Positions 43,101 to 49,951 of a stretch of DNA of 64,000 bases are shown in pieces. Source of the stretch: Flavobacterium sp. (GTDB lineage Bacteria > Bacteroidota > Bacteroidia > Flavobacteriales > Flavobacteriaceae); contig JADKHM010000001.1 in the NCBI GenBank assembly GCA_016721735.1, forward strand, positions 372,001 to 436,000, in the 5' to 3' direction. Position numbers and translations under genes: made by a program. The first letter of the stretch is position 1. Each line of letters opens with the position of its first letter. The notes beneath the pieces were generated by a model. It was not told the origin of the DNA. It saw only the letters and a program-made list of their open reading frames with translations, and made no database searches.

Positions 43101-44711
43101 ATCACTGGAATTTCCGCCGGAATTGCTTCCATTAAATACGAAATACCAGCGGTCGCAGGTTGTACAAGTACAAATACAACCTTGCAAATTACCGTTAATG
43201 CTAACGTAGTACCTACTTTTACACCCGTATTACCAATTTGTGCTGGAAATCCAGTAGCACCCTTACCACTTACATCAACGAATGGTATCATAGGAACATG
43301 GGATTTACCGATTGATAATACACAAACCCTGACATATACATTTACACCTACTTCCGGACTTTGCGCTACCACTGCACAGCTAACCGTTGTGGTAAACCAA
43401 AGAGTTACACCATTGTTTTCTTTGGCTACAAATTCATGTCAAGGAGACACACCGCCAGTATTACCTAGTTCTTCAAATAATCTGCCGCCAATAACTGGAA
43501 CATGGAATCCTCCAGTAGTCAACACAGCGGCTTTAGGCACAACAATTTATACGTTTTCTCCAACGGCAGGGCAATGCGTAACGACTTTACCGTCTACATT
43601 ATCGATTACGGTATCACCTGTCCTAACGCCAGATTTTGCACCAATCGCACCATTTTGTGATGGCTTTACCGCCCCAGTTTTATTAACTTCTTCACCAAAT
43701 GGAATTTCAGGAACATGGAATCCATCTACCATTAGTAATTTTATTTCTTCTCCGTACATATTTACACCAACATCAGGGCAATGCGCCCTTACCCAAACAC
43801 TCAATGTGACCATTATTCCGAGAACTGTTCCTGATTTTGCAACAGTGGCGCCATTTTGTAAAAATAGTCCAGCTCCTGTTTTGCCTTTAACTTCCTTAAA
43901 TGGAATAAATGGAACGTGGTCTCCAGCACTTGTAGACAATACGGTAAGCGGTATTATTCCTTATTTATTTACTCCAGATCCAACGGAATGTGCAACCCCT
44001 TATACCCTTTATGTTGAAGTAACTGAACCAATCTATCCTGGCTTTCCAGATTTAGCATTCTGTAACGGAGGTATTGTTCCACCATTGCCGGCAATTTCAC
44101 CGAACGGAATTAATGGAACATGGATGCCAACAACGATTGACAATACGATAAACGGTACATACTTGTTTACTCCATTGCTAGGTGAATGTGCCATACCACA
44201 GACGTTGAATGTGACCATCAACCAATATACTCTTGTCGGAGTAGAAGGAATCGTTACCAATTATTTTGAAGATAATCAGGTTATAACAATCCTAGCGACA
44301 GATGCCGGAAATTATTTGTATCAGCTAGATTATGGTCCATTGCAAGAAAGCAATATTTTTCAAAACGTAGGCTCCGGAACACATACCATTAAAGTTGTTG
44401 ATGCGAACGGCTGTTCAAGTCCATTGTCAAAAGAAGTATTGGTAATTAACTATCCAAAGTTCTTCACACCAAATGATGATGGCTACAATGACAGTTGGAA
44501 TATCTCTGGTCTAGCTGAACAACTAAATTCTAAGATATATATCTTTGACCGCTACGGAAAACTTCTTAAACAAATTAGACCACGAGGAAAAGGATGGGAC
44601 GGAACATATAACGGTGCTGCAATGCCTGCAGACGATTATTGGTTTGTCGTAGAATATGAAGAAAATGGTGGCTCAAAAGAATTTAAAGCACACTTTTCAT
44701 TAAAAAGATAA
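40125..44711 (+). CDS. giant repetitive surface protein with T9SS type B sorting domain
   Basis: 1528-residue secreted protein. After a signal peptide (about 1-23, ending NITSQ) come two DUF642/carbohydrate-binding-like domains starting NLITNGDFEGGG and NLIYNGDFFLGN (near residues 25 and 355). Ig-like and Big2-like units follow (GGTWSSANPLIATVNAATG, GGTWSSSNVSVATVNATTG). Then come five or six tandem units of about 60 residues with the pattern C-x(4)-PxLPxxSxNGIxGTWxPxxIDNTxxxxYxFTPxxGxCA (near 825-1370). The last 90 residues are a gliding-associated CHU_C/type B sorting domain: KFFTPNDDGYNDSWNISG, IYIFDRYGKLLKQI, GKGWDGTYNGAAMPADDYWF. Exported by T9SS; probably an adhesin or polymer-binding protein. 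Monocistronic with a strong terminator. Confidence 0.9.
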   Translation: MILKVIKPLVFYILFLSTLNITSQNLITNGDFEGGGAGTGFQTNYFLTASNSNPRNYAIVSNAGPINGVFSNACTDHSAVGVNMMVVDGATSGSNSDKVWEALTPSGGGGGIPVTAGVTYTFSYWIQSISSTNTASNSANIQVKINNVDQLPNIGSTVCPVALCGWTFVSYTWVATSGYAQIWLYDRQTSSAGNDFALDDISFTAAPAPLSLTYSITNLTCINANDGTIFGYGIGGTGTYTNYTLSGPIPPTNSSTGFFTSLAPGNYTLDVTDSAGTTTSQSGIIVPTPSGLTLTAASTSICTGGSTTLTATGGGPYTWSVVPATETVPTGANPTVSPSGTATYTVNSTTITPENLIYNGDFFLGNVGFTSNYNYLASNTGNVQKAYGVVSNPNVWEIRFTNCPDHTNGSGKMLVVDGSTSNGGNDKVWCQTVPVAPNQNYSLTYWIQSLSNPAILANIEVLINGVSLGASLAPNAVCVWDDVIYNWNSGLNTTAEICFYDRNTTANGNDFAIDDIVFSKGSNTCILPPKSVTITVTNTVNLIINNPAAVCLPGTVNITDAAVTAGSTPGLTFTYYTDAAATNQITQVAAAAIGTSGTYYIKGTLGTCSVIQPVLVTLTPAGSVAAPIATSPIYLCQGSTATPLVATPLAGATLNWYGTNATGGTPSSTAPTPSTAADGTYYVSQTIGTCEGPRKAIDVIVNSISGTINLVCDGSQVTTNPITSVFFDWNNLPPNRPDIYNITYSINGGPLVNVSTIFSNYEVFGVLPGQSVTLSIVSAPGYPCVTFPISNTCNNCSSTTTPVFASIPATLCSGAVAPALPGVSDDGVSGTWAPATISNTTSNTYVFTPNSTLFPCAETVNKLITITNPPTTVLAGPNICVGSSTTFTSSTPGGTWSSANPLIATVNAATGLVTGLTTGTVSIDYTFPAAGGCGPVTFSRSLTVNNVPSPGTLSGNQSICVGGSSTFISTVTGGTWSSSNVSVATVNATTGVITGISAGIASIKYEIPAVAGCTSTNTTLQITVNANVVPTFTPVLPICAGNPVAPLPLTSTNGIIGTWDLPIDNTQTLTYTFTPTSGLCATTAQLTVVVNQRVTPLFSLATNSCQGDTPPVLPSSSNNLPPITGTWNPPVVNTAALGTTIYTFSPTAGQCVTTLPSTLSITVSPVLTPDFAPIAPFCDGFTAPVLLTSSPNGISGTWNPSTISNFISSPYIFTPTSGQCALTQTLNVTIIPRTVPDFATVAPFCKNSPAPVLPLTSLNGINGTWSPALVDNTVSGIIPYLFTPDPTECATPYTLYVEVTEPIYPGFPDLAFCNGGIVPPLPAISPNGINGTWMPTTIDNTINGTYLFTPLLGECAIPQTLNVTINQYTLVGVEGIVTNYFEDNQVITILATDAGNYLYQLDYGPLQESNIFQNVGSGTHTIKVVDANGCSSPLSKEVLVINYPKFFTPNDDGYNDSWNISGLAEQLNSKIYIFDRYGKLLKQIRPRGKGWDGTYNGAAMPADDYWFVVEYEENGGSKEFKAHFSLKR

Positions 44712-44750
44712 CCGCTATATTTACTAGTCCTACCTTAAAATACAATCATA

Positions 44751-44782
44751 AAAAAACCACGACTAATATCGTGGTTTTTTTT
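44751..44782. terminator. bidirectional intrinsic terminator
   Basis: Perfect 12-bp stem AAAAAACCACGA / TCGTGGTTTTTT with a 6-base loop and T/A tracts on both sides. It lies between the T9SS type B gene and the convergent small gene at 44823. Confidence 0.92.
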
Positions 44783-44822
44783 ATTTGTCGTCAAAGACTA
44801 CAATGGTGACATTTGAATTTGA

Positions 44823-45092
44823 TTAGGCAACCGCCGACAAATCATTCTGACCAAAAATTTTGGTATTGTAGTAATTTGCAAGATCATAGAACATATCTCT
44901 TTCTATACTATTTGGTTCTTGAGTACATTTTGAAATAACAGCCATAAAGTTATTCAAACGCGCTTCTTCATTGTCAAGATCTTGAATACTTTGATGTAGA
45001 ATTTCAATAATTTTTCCTGCAAAAACGATTCTGTGATTTAATCTCTCTGAAATTAAAAGATTGAGTGCTAATGTAGTAATACTTTGATTCAT
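44823..45092 (-). CDS. hypothetical protein (89 aa), helical
   Basis: Small predicted helical protein without signal peptide or membrane helix: MNQSITTLALNLLISERLNHRIVFAGKIIEIL, then SIQDLDNEEARLNNFMAVISKC and an end containing DLANYYNTKIFGQND. I do not recognise the family. A TATACATTAGC element resembling a flavobacterial -7 box lies upstream on the minus strand (about 45131-45141), and a terminator follows, so it looks like a real single-gene unit. Confidence 0.6.
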   Translation of the reverse strand: MNQSITTLALNLLISERLNHRIVFAGKIIEILHQSIQDLDNEEARLNNFMAVISKCTQEPNSIERDMFYDLANYYNTKIFGQNDLSAVA

Positions 45093-45226
45093 TGGGGGTA
45101 GGTTTTTATTAATACTATTAATTTTCAGCTAATGTATAGCGTAAAACATAGCGAACCATAAATTTTCGATGAACTGACCAAAAACTCGTTGTAAGCAATC
45201 AAATACCTACCCAAACTATTTTCATT

Positions 45227-45640
45227 TTATTGATTCAAAAGATAATCAACACTAATTGTCGCGTTCAAAACTTTAGAAACCGGACAGTTGGCTTCAGCAT
45301 CTTTGACCAATTCTGCGAACTGTTCTTCAGAAATAGCCGCAATGGTTGCATTCAAAGAAAGTTCAGAAGTTGTAATCGCTCCATTATCTAATGTAATTTT
45401 ACAATTGGTGGTGAGTTCATCTGGTGTAAATCCTGCCGCTTGCAAATTAAACGCCAACTTCATCGTAAAACATCCTGCATGAGCTGCTGCAATCAATTCC
45501 TCTGGATTGGTGCCAACGCCTTCTTCAAATCGAGAAGAAAACGAATATTGCGTTTTGTTTAATGTGGTGCTTTGCGTCGTCAAATGACCTTTACCGTCTT
45601 TTCCTGTACCGTTCCAAACGGCTGTAGCTTGTCTTTTCAT
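45227..45640 (-). CDS. OsmC family peroxiredoxin-like protein
   Basis: 137-residue OsmC/Ohr-type protein that reduces organic hydroperoxides through two cysteines. Both are visible: first in AAHAGCFTMKLAFNL (about residue 57) and second in DAEANCPVSKVL (about 121). Other landmarks are KRQATAVWNGTGKDGKG and FSSRFEEGVGTNPEELI. In bacteria without glutathione such proteins use lipoyl or bacillithiol-type reductants. It stands alone downstream of the aromatic cluster (stop of maleate isomerase lies 123 bases upstream). Confidence 0.93.
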   Translation of the reverse strand: MKRQATAVWNGTGKDGKGHLTTQSTTLNKTQYSFSSRFEEGVGTNPEELIAAAHAGCFTMKLAFNLQAAGFTPDELTTNCKITLDNGAITTSELSLNATIAAISEEQFAELVKDAEANCPVSKVLNATISVDYLLNQ

Positions 45641-45763
45641 GTTTTTCTAAAGATTAATTTTGATACAAGATAATTTAATAAGTCGCTATTTCAAATTATC
45701 TTCTTCTTAATTTCTTTACTGGTCACCATAGGTCAAGCTAAGAATTTTGTACTTTTCTTATAA

Positions 45764-46513
45764 CTAGTACTTTCCACTTAACAATTCCCCTCCAATAGCC
45801 GACTTAGCTTCAATGCCCAACTTCTTCATCATTTCATAAGTTGTGCAAACTGCCGCAGAAGTCACCGGAATTCCGATGGCTGCCTGAATCAAATCAATGG
45901 CTTCTAACGACGGCATCTGAACACACGCCGAAGCAACCAAAACATCCACACCGGTCAAGTCTAATCTTTTGTAGATTTCCAACAAATTCATAGGATCCTG
46001 CGCTGCCACTTCTAAATTATCTGGAATCTCCAACGCAATCGAATCGACTACTTCGAAGCCCTGATGCTCAATATAATCAACAACCATATCCGTCAACGGG
46101 CGCATATACGGCGTAATAATCGCCACTTTTTTCGCTCCTAAAACTTTCAAACCGTTAATCAAAGCACCAGCTGAAGTGACAATTGGAGTAGGGAAGTCGT
46201 TGGCAATGGTTTCCTGATGCAAATTGACTTCCGACACGCAATGATACCCGCGTCCCATACTCATAATCGCCACCAAACAGGCATAACCCATGACATCAAC
46301 ATGAGCGTCAGAAAGCTCTTGCGCACATTTCAAACTCATCGCGTCCATCGCTTCGAGCTCTTCCTTGGTGACTTTTTTCATCCGCATTCTGCTGCTGTGA
46401 AACGTAAATCTTTCAGGAAGAATCGTTTCTCTAGAGCGGAAAATCGCTGGAATTTCGGTTTCCATCGTGACATTGGATGAAGGAACTATTTGTCCGATTC
46501 TGTATTTCTTCAT
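45764..46513 (-). CDS. maiA: maleate cis-trans isomerase
   Basis: 249-residue Asp/Glu racemase-superfamily enzyme closely resembling maleate isomerase (NicE/MaiA), which converts maleate to fumarate with two active-site cysteines and no cofactor. Diagnostic blocks: RIGQIVPSSNVTMETEIPAI, RFTFHSSRMRMKKVTKEELE, the first Cys in VMGYACLVAIM (about residue 76) and the second in VLVASACVQMPSLEAI (about 195), plus TSAAVCTTYEMMKKL. In nicotinate degraders it follows maleamate hydrolysis. Here it is the last gene after gentisate 1,2-dioxygenase and an FAH-type hydrolase, so its substrate is probably maleate released from maleylpyruvate. A repeat-rich gap of 140 bases separates it from the FAH gene. 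Confidence 0.9.
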   Translation of the reverse strand: MKKYRIGQIVPSSNVTMETEIPAIFRSRETILPERFTFHSSRMRMKKVTKEELEAMDAMSLKCAQELSDAHVDVMGYACLVAIMSMGRGYHCVSEVNLHQETIANDFPTPIVTSAGALINGLKVLGAKKVAIITPYMRPLTDMVVDYIEHQGFEVVDSIALEIPDNLEVAAQDPMNLLEIYKRLDLTGVDVLVASACVQMPSLEAIDLIQAAIGIPVTSAAVCTTYEMMKKLGIEAKSAIGGELLSGKY

Positions 46514-46527
46514 TGTTTTTTAGATTA

Positions 46528-46644
46528 GTAGACACGCTGCGCTTTAGACACGCCTGCGGCTTTGGATTCATATTGGGGGCGTTCCCGCAGAAAAAGCGGG
46601 CGGGCTTTCGGCTGCACGCGGTGCTTGCCTCTATCCCTAACGCG
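46528..46644. repeat. GC-rich dispersed intergenic element (GGGCGTTCC...CCCTAACGC type)
   Basis: A tandem TAGACACGCTGCGCTT / TAGACACGCCTGCGGCTT pair (46528-46561) followed by a GC-rich element, GGGGGCGTTCCCGC...TATCCCTAACGCGGC (about 46575-46644), with internal palindromes CCCGC/GCGGG and a GGGCTTTCGGCTGCA core. It is much more GC-rich than the surroundings and resembles a repeat recurring in Bacteroidetes genomes. It starts about 10 bases after the FAH stop codon. No gene was seen. Confidence 0.6.
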
Positions 46645-46653
46645 GCTCTAGTG

Positions 46654-47562
46654 CTACATCGACTTTACCGTATTGACAATCGTACCAATGCCTTCAACAG
46701 TAGCTTCAACCACATCGCCATCCCACAACCATTCTTGTGGATTGCGACCTGCGCCAACGCCTGATGGTGTTCCTGTTGCAATAATATCTCCCGCTTCAAT
46801 CGTAAAAACCGTGCTCAAATCTTCAATCAAATCGCTGATGTTGAATAACATAAATTTGGTATTGGAGTTTTGCTTTTCCACACCATTGACTTTCAAGGAT
46901 AAATTCAAATCATATGGATTTGAGATTTCGTCTTTCGTCACTAAAACTGGACCCATCGGCGCAAAAGTATCTTGCCCTTTGGAAACAATCCACTGTCCAG
47001 ATCGGCGACAATCACGCGCAGAAATGTCATTAATTACAGTGTATCCGAAAACATAATCCATGGCATCCGCTTTCGGAACGTATTTTCCTTTTTTACCAAT
47101 CACGACTGCCAATTCAACTTCCCAATCGAGTTGCTGCGTGAGTTTTGGATTCAAAATAATATTGGTATTGGTAGCCGTAACTGTTGTCGGTGGTTTTGAA
47201 AAGATAATTGGACTCTGCGGCAATTCATTAGAAGTGTCCAAAGTACGCGCACTTTCCGCCACATGTTCGGTATAATTCAATCCAATGCCAATGATGTTCT
47301 TTCTTGGTTTTGGAATGGGAGCGAGAAAGATGATTTCGTCCATTTCGTAAGCAATTTCATCAAAGAATGCTGGCTCTGTATCGGCAATTAGGCTGTTGAG
47401 TTCATCGATGATTTCAAATCCCATGTCAATAAGTTCTAACATCGAAGTCGGCAAAGGAAAATTGGATATTTCTCCGAAATCTTCCATGTCGATGACTTGG
47501 TTGTTGTGTATAAAGCCTAATCTAGGTTCGGTATCTTTGGTTTGGTAGGTGAGTAGTTTCAT
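46654..47562 (-). CDS. fumarylacetoacetate hydrolase family protein (candidate maleylpyruvate hydrolase)
   Basis: 302-residue FAH-family C-C hydrolase. The N-terminal domain (about 1-75) is followed by the catalytic FAH core: NIIGIGLNYTEHVAESA, PIIFSKPPTTVTATNTNIIL, QLDWEVELAVVIGKKGKYV with the metal-binding Glu-x-Glu, YTVINDISARDCRRSGQW and the C-terminal IEAGDIIATGTPSGVGAGR. In gentisate pathways such enzymes hydrolyse maleylpyruvate or fumarylpyruvate to pyruvate plus maleate or fumarate. The adjacent maleate isomerase and the absence of a maleylpyruvate isomerase argue for direct hydrolysis of maleylpyruvate (inference). It is flanked by repeat-rich gaps on both sides. Confidence 0.9.
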   Translation of the reverse strand: MKLLTYQTKDTEPRLGFIHNNQVIDMEDFGEISNFPLPTSMLELIDMGFEIIDELNSLIADTEPAFFDEIAYEMDEIIFLAPIPKPRKNIIGIGLNYTEHVAESARTLDTSNELPQSPIIFSKPPTTVTATNTNIILNPKLTQQLDWEVELAVVIGKKGKYVPKADAMDYVFGYTVINDISARDCRRSGQWIVSKGQDTFAPMGPVLVTKDEISNPYDLNLSLKVNGVEKQNSNTKFMLFNISDLIEDLSTVFTIEAGDIIATGTPSGVGAGRNPQEWLWDGDVVEATVEGIGTIVNTVKSM

Positions 47563-47579
47563 TTTGTGTTTCTGAGTTT

Positions 47580-47676
47580 TTTGCTCGCAAAGTCGCGGAG
47601 GCGCAAAGTTAGTATTTTATTGAATCGTTGTTGATGGTTTCCCCTCCTTTGGAGGGGTGCCCAAAGGGCGGGGTGG
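47580..47676. repeat. two dispersed intergenic repeats in tandem
   Basis: First TTGCTCGCAAAGTCGCGGAG-type sequence (47581-47611), related to the element at 36306. Then a double hairpin: CCCCTCC/GGAGGGG (47641-47657) and GCCC/GGGC (47659-47669), ending GGGGTGGT. Both types are frequent between genes in flavobacteria. They precede repeat copy 4, so 250 bases between two pathway genes consist almost entirely of repeats. Confidence 0.55.
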
Positions 47677-47677
47677 T

Positions 47678-47816
47678 CTAGCCCCGATCGCAGCGGCATC
47701 CTTTTTATGCTGAACTTGTTTCAGTATCTTTTCTTTATTACTTCGTTTCATTATTTTGAGATGCTGAAACAAGTTCAGCATAAAAAGATATAGCGGAGAG
47801 CGGGAAAAAGCTCCTA
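47678..47816 (-). repeat. dispersed structured intergenic repeat, copy 4 with 24-bp inverted repeat
   Basis: On the minus strand TAGGAGC-TTTTT-CCCG...ATCGGGGCTAG, with AGC/GCT and CCCG/CGGG pairing. The centre is a perfect 24-bp inverted repeat (47701-47724 and 47764-47787; arms start CTTTTTATGCTGAACTTG) around a 39-base loop. The TAG stop of the upstream gentisate dioxygenase gene is the first three bases of the element. Confidence 0.82.
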
Positions 47817-48923
47817 ATTCAACTTTTGAAAACCATTGTTATCTTCGAATATTCTCTCTTGATACAATCCGAGTTTCTCGATTGTTGGCAAGTCATTGAA
47901 CGAGAACAAGCAAGCATCTTCCGTGTCAGATGCGTTGTGATGTTCGTGCCACGCCCAAGACGGAACACAGAAAATATCGCGTTCCTTCCAATCAAATCGT
48001 TGCCCGTTGATGATCGAGTAGCCGCTGCCTTTCGCACATTGATAGACAAAAGAACCGGTATGTTTATGTGCTTTTCCTTTGAAACCCGCAGGCAACAATT
48101 GCATAGAAGCGCCCATGGTTTGCATGACGTGTCCACCTGTTAATGGATTGGAATATTGCATTAGAATTCCGTCGATAGGATGAAGTTCTTTTACTTTTAG
48201 CATTTGAAGTAAAGCTGGATAAACCACTTTCCACGAATACTTAAACAACGGAGAATAAGGTTTATCCCAAGTCACATCTGCTGGAATTAGACCAGCGCAA
48301 CCATACATTATTGGTGAATAATTCACCGGAAAATCGAGTGGCTGCTTGCCATCATACACCGCATAATCATTGGCTTCTAAAGCATTGACGAGCGGAATAT
48401 CAAGTCCATCTTGCCAAATGCACGTTTGTCCATCAGCTTCAACGCCGTGTTCGTGCCAAGTCGAATTGGGCGTTATTACAAAATCATTGACTTCAAGCAT
48501 GATTTTATTCCCATCGACAACAGTGTAGCCTTTGTCGCCTTCCATAATAAATCGTAAGGCTGACGCTTTGTGGCGATGCGCGGAAGTACTTTCTCCGGGG
48601 CGTGTCACTTGAATTCCGGTATACAACCAACCGACAGCAGCAGAAACGTCTTTTCGTTTGTCATTGACCAAATAGACGACTCTTCGTCCGGCTTGTTCGG
48701 GAGTAACGAGTTCAGATGATTTGAGCACTAAACTCCGTAAATCATCATATTTCCAAAGCATAGGAACAGAAGAGGAGCGTGGCTCCCAGGGTTCGATGTC
48801 GTTGGCAACGGTCCATAAGGCACCAGCGCCAAGTGTTTCGAGTTCTTTATAATAGGCTTCGAGTTCAGGAGTGTCTTTTACTCGGGCGCGACCGATGACG
48901 TCGTCGGAATGTTTTGTTTCCAT
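47814..48923 (-). CDS. gentisate 1,2-dioxygenase (bicupin)
   Basis: 369-residue Fe(II) ring-cleaving dioxygenase that opens gentisate to maleylpyruvate. Two cupin domains are visible: the first with the iron-binding His pair in TSAHRHKASALRFIMEGDKGY and the later His in PNSTWHEHG; the second with KAHKHTGSFVYQCAKGSG and PSWAWHEHHN. The family landmarks LWTVANDIEPWEPRS, GRRVVYLVND and VGWLYTGIQVTRPGE are present. Close relatives include salicylate and 1-hydroxy-2-naphthoate dioxygenases, so a relaxed substrate range is possible. It follows the nitrilase with a 1-base gap, hence same operon. The stop codon is the start of repeat copy 4. Confidence 0.92.
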   Translation of the reverse strand: METKHSDDVIGRARVKDTPELEAYYKELETLGAGALWTVANDIEPWEPRSSSVPMLWKYDDLRSLVLKSSELVTPEQAGRRVVYLVNDKRKDVSAAVGWLYTGIQVTRPGESTSAHRHKASALRFIMEGDKGYTVVDGNKIMLEVNDFVITPNSTWHEHGVEADGQTCIWQDGLDIPLVNALEANDYAVYDGKQPLDFPVNYSPIMYGCAGLIPADVTWDKPYSPLFKYSWKVVYPALLQMLKVKELHPIDGILMQYSNPLTGGHVMQTMGASMQLLPAGFKGKAHKHTGSFVYQCAKGSGYSIINGQRFDWKERDIFCVPSWAWHEHHNASDTEDACLFSFNDLPTIEKLGLYQERIFEDNNGFQKLN

Positions 48924-48924
48924 T

Positions 48925-49905
48925 TTATTTCTTATTAAAATCCTCGTGATTGTCTATAAAGGTAATATTTCTTGTTGGAGCAGTATTCACTCGTAAATCA
49001 AAAATATCAAAACGGTTGTAATGCCCTAGAATATCGTGCATTTGTTTGGGTTGAATGCATTTTTCGAGATCGATGTCGGCGTAGATGATACCTTCATCAT
49101 CAATTAATGGCGTTCCGATTACGGCACCATTGGGACCGATAAATCCTGAAAAAGCAGAATTTTTTCGGGTTAAAATTTCATCGACATTGGGAACGTCGCT
49201 GCGTAAGGCATCTTTTATCTCTTGTGAAATCGTTGAACAAGAAACGATGGTAAATAATTTCCCTTCAAACGAATGCGCACAAGCGCGAATCTTGATTGCT
49301 TCTGCCATGTCGTAATCGGGTGGCGCAACGGGAAGTGAAATATAATTGGCAATGTGAATTAATTCGCCTTGGGTTAGCAAAGTGAATCGTGCCAACGTAT
49401 TGGTATTTTCACCACAAGCTAAAGTGCCTATTGGACCTATTTCGGTGTTATACACTTTCAAGGAAGAGCCATCGCCGGAGGTCCATGTGAGTTTTTCTGC
49501 CCAAGTTGGGACGAGTTTTCGGTGTTTGCCAATAAGGATTCCTTGGTTATTGATAATGAGATTGGTGTTGTATATTTCGCCATAACTCGAACCACGTTCA
49601 TTGATTCCGATGACGATATGAATATTATGGTCTTTCGCTGCTTTGAACAATCGTTGCATTTCAGCATCTTCAACAGCGACGGAGTTTTTGTATAATTGTT
49701 CGTACCATTTACTGCCTTGCACGGGCGTCATAATCCAATTCCAATACGGATAACCCGCGATAAACACTTCAGGAAAGGCGATGAGTTGCGCACCATTTTG
49801 ACTCGCTTCTTGGATGAAAGAAATCGCTTTATCTACCGTTTTTGCTACGTTGAGAAAGACGGGTGATGTTTGTACGGCGGCGGCTTTAAATTTTGGGAAG
49901 ATCAT
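48925..49905 (-). CDS. nitrilase (carbon-nitrogen hydrolase family)
   Basis: 326-residue member of the nitrilase branch of the carbon-nitrogen hydrolases. The Glu-Lys-Cys triad is visible: Glu in AFPEVFIAGYPYWNW (about residue 46), Lys in GKHRKLVPTWAEKLTW (about 131), Cys in TLACGENTNTLARF (about 165). The region TWTSGDGSSLKVYNTEIGPIG is typical of true nitrilases rather than amidases. Its product would be a carboxylic acid plus ammonia. In this operon it could feed an aromatic acid made from a nitrile into the CoA ligase step (inference). It lies 46 bases behind the thioesterase and 1 base before the dioxygenase gene. Confidence 0.85.
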   Translation of the reverse strand: MIFPKFKAAAVQTSPVFLNVAKTVDKAISFIQEASQNGAQLIAFPEVFIAGYPYWNWIMTPVQGSKWYEQLYKNSVAVEDAEMQRLFKAAKDHNIHIVIGINERGSSYGEIYNTNLIINNQGILIGKHRKLVPTWAEKLTWTSGDGSSLKVYNTEIGPIGTLACGENTNTLARFTLLTQGELIHIANYISLPVAPPDYDMAEAIKIRACAHSFEGKLFTIVSCSTISQEIKDALRSDVPNVDEILTRKNSAFSGFIGPNGAVIGTPLIDDEGIIYADIDLEKCIQPKQMHDILGHYNRFDIFDLRVNTAPTRNITFIDNHEDFNKK

Positions 49906-49951
49906 TGGTTGTGTTGTAAGTTCTATGTTGTAAGTTGTACGTCAAAAAATA

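Noticed and set aside
40922..44260. Several long antisense open frames opposite the T9SS type B gene
   Set aside because: They mirror the Thr/Gly/Pro-rich repeats of the sense gene, have no ribosome entry site and no recognisable domain.
47819..48143. Overlapping 105-residue frames on both strands at the 3' end of gentisate dioxygenase
   Set aside because: Both lie within the second cupin domain's coding sequence and show no family features.
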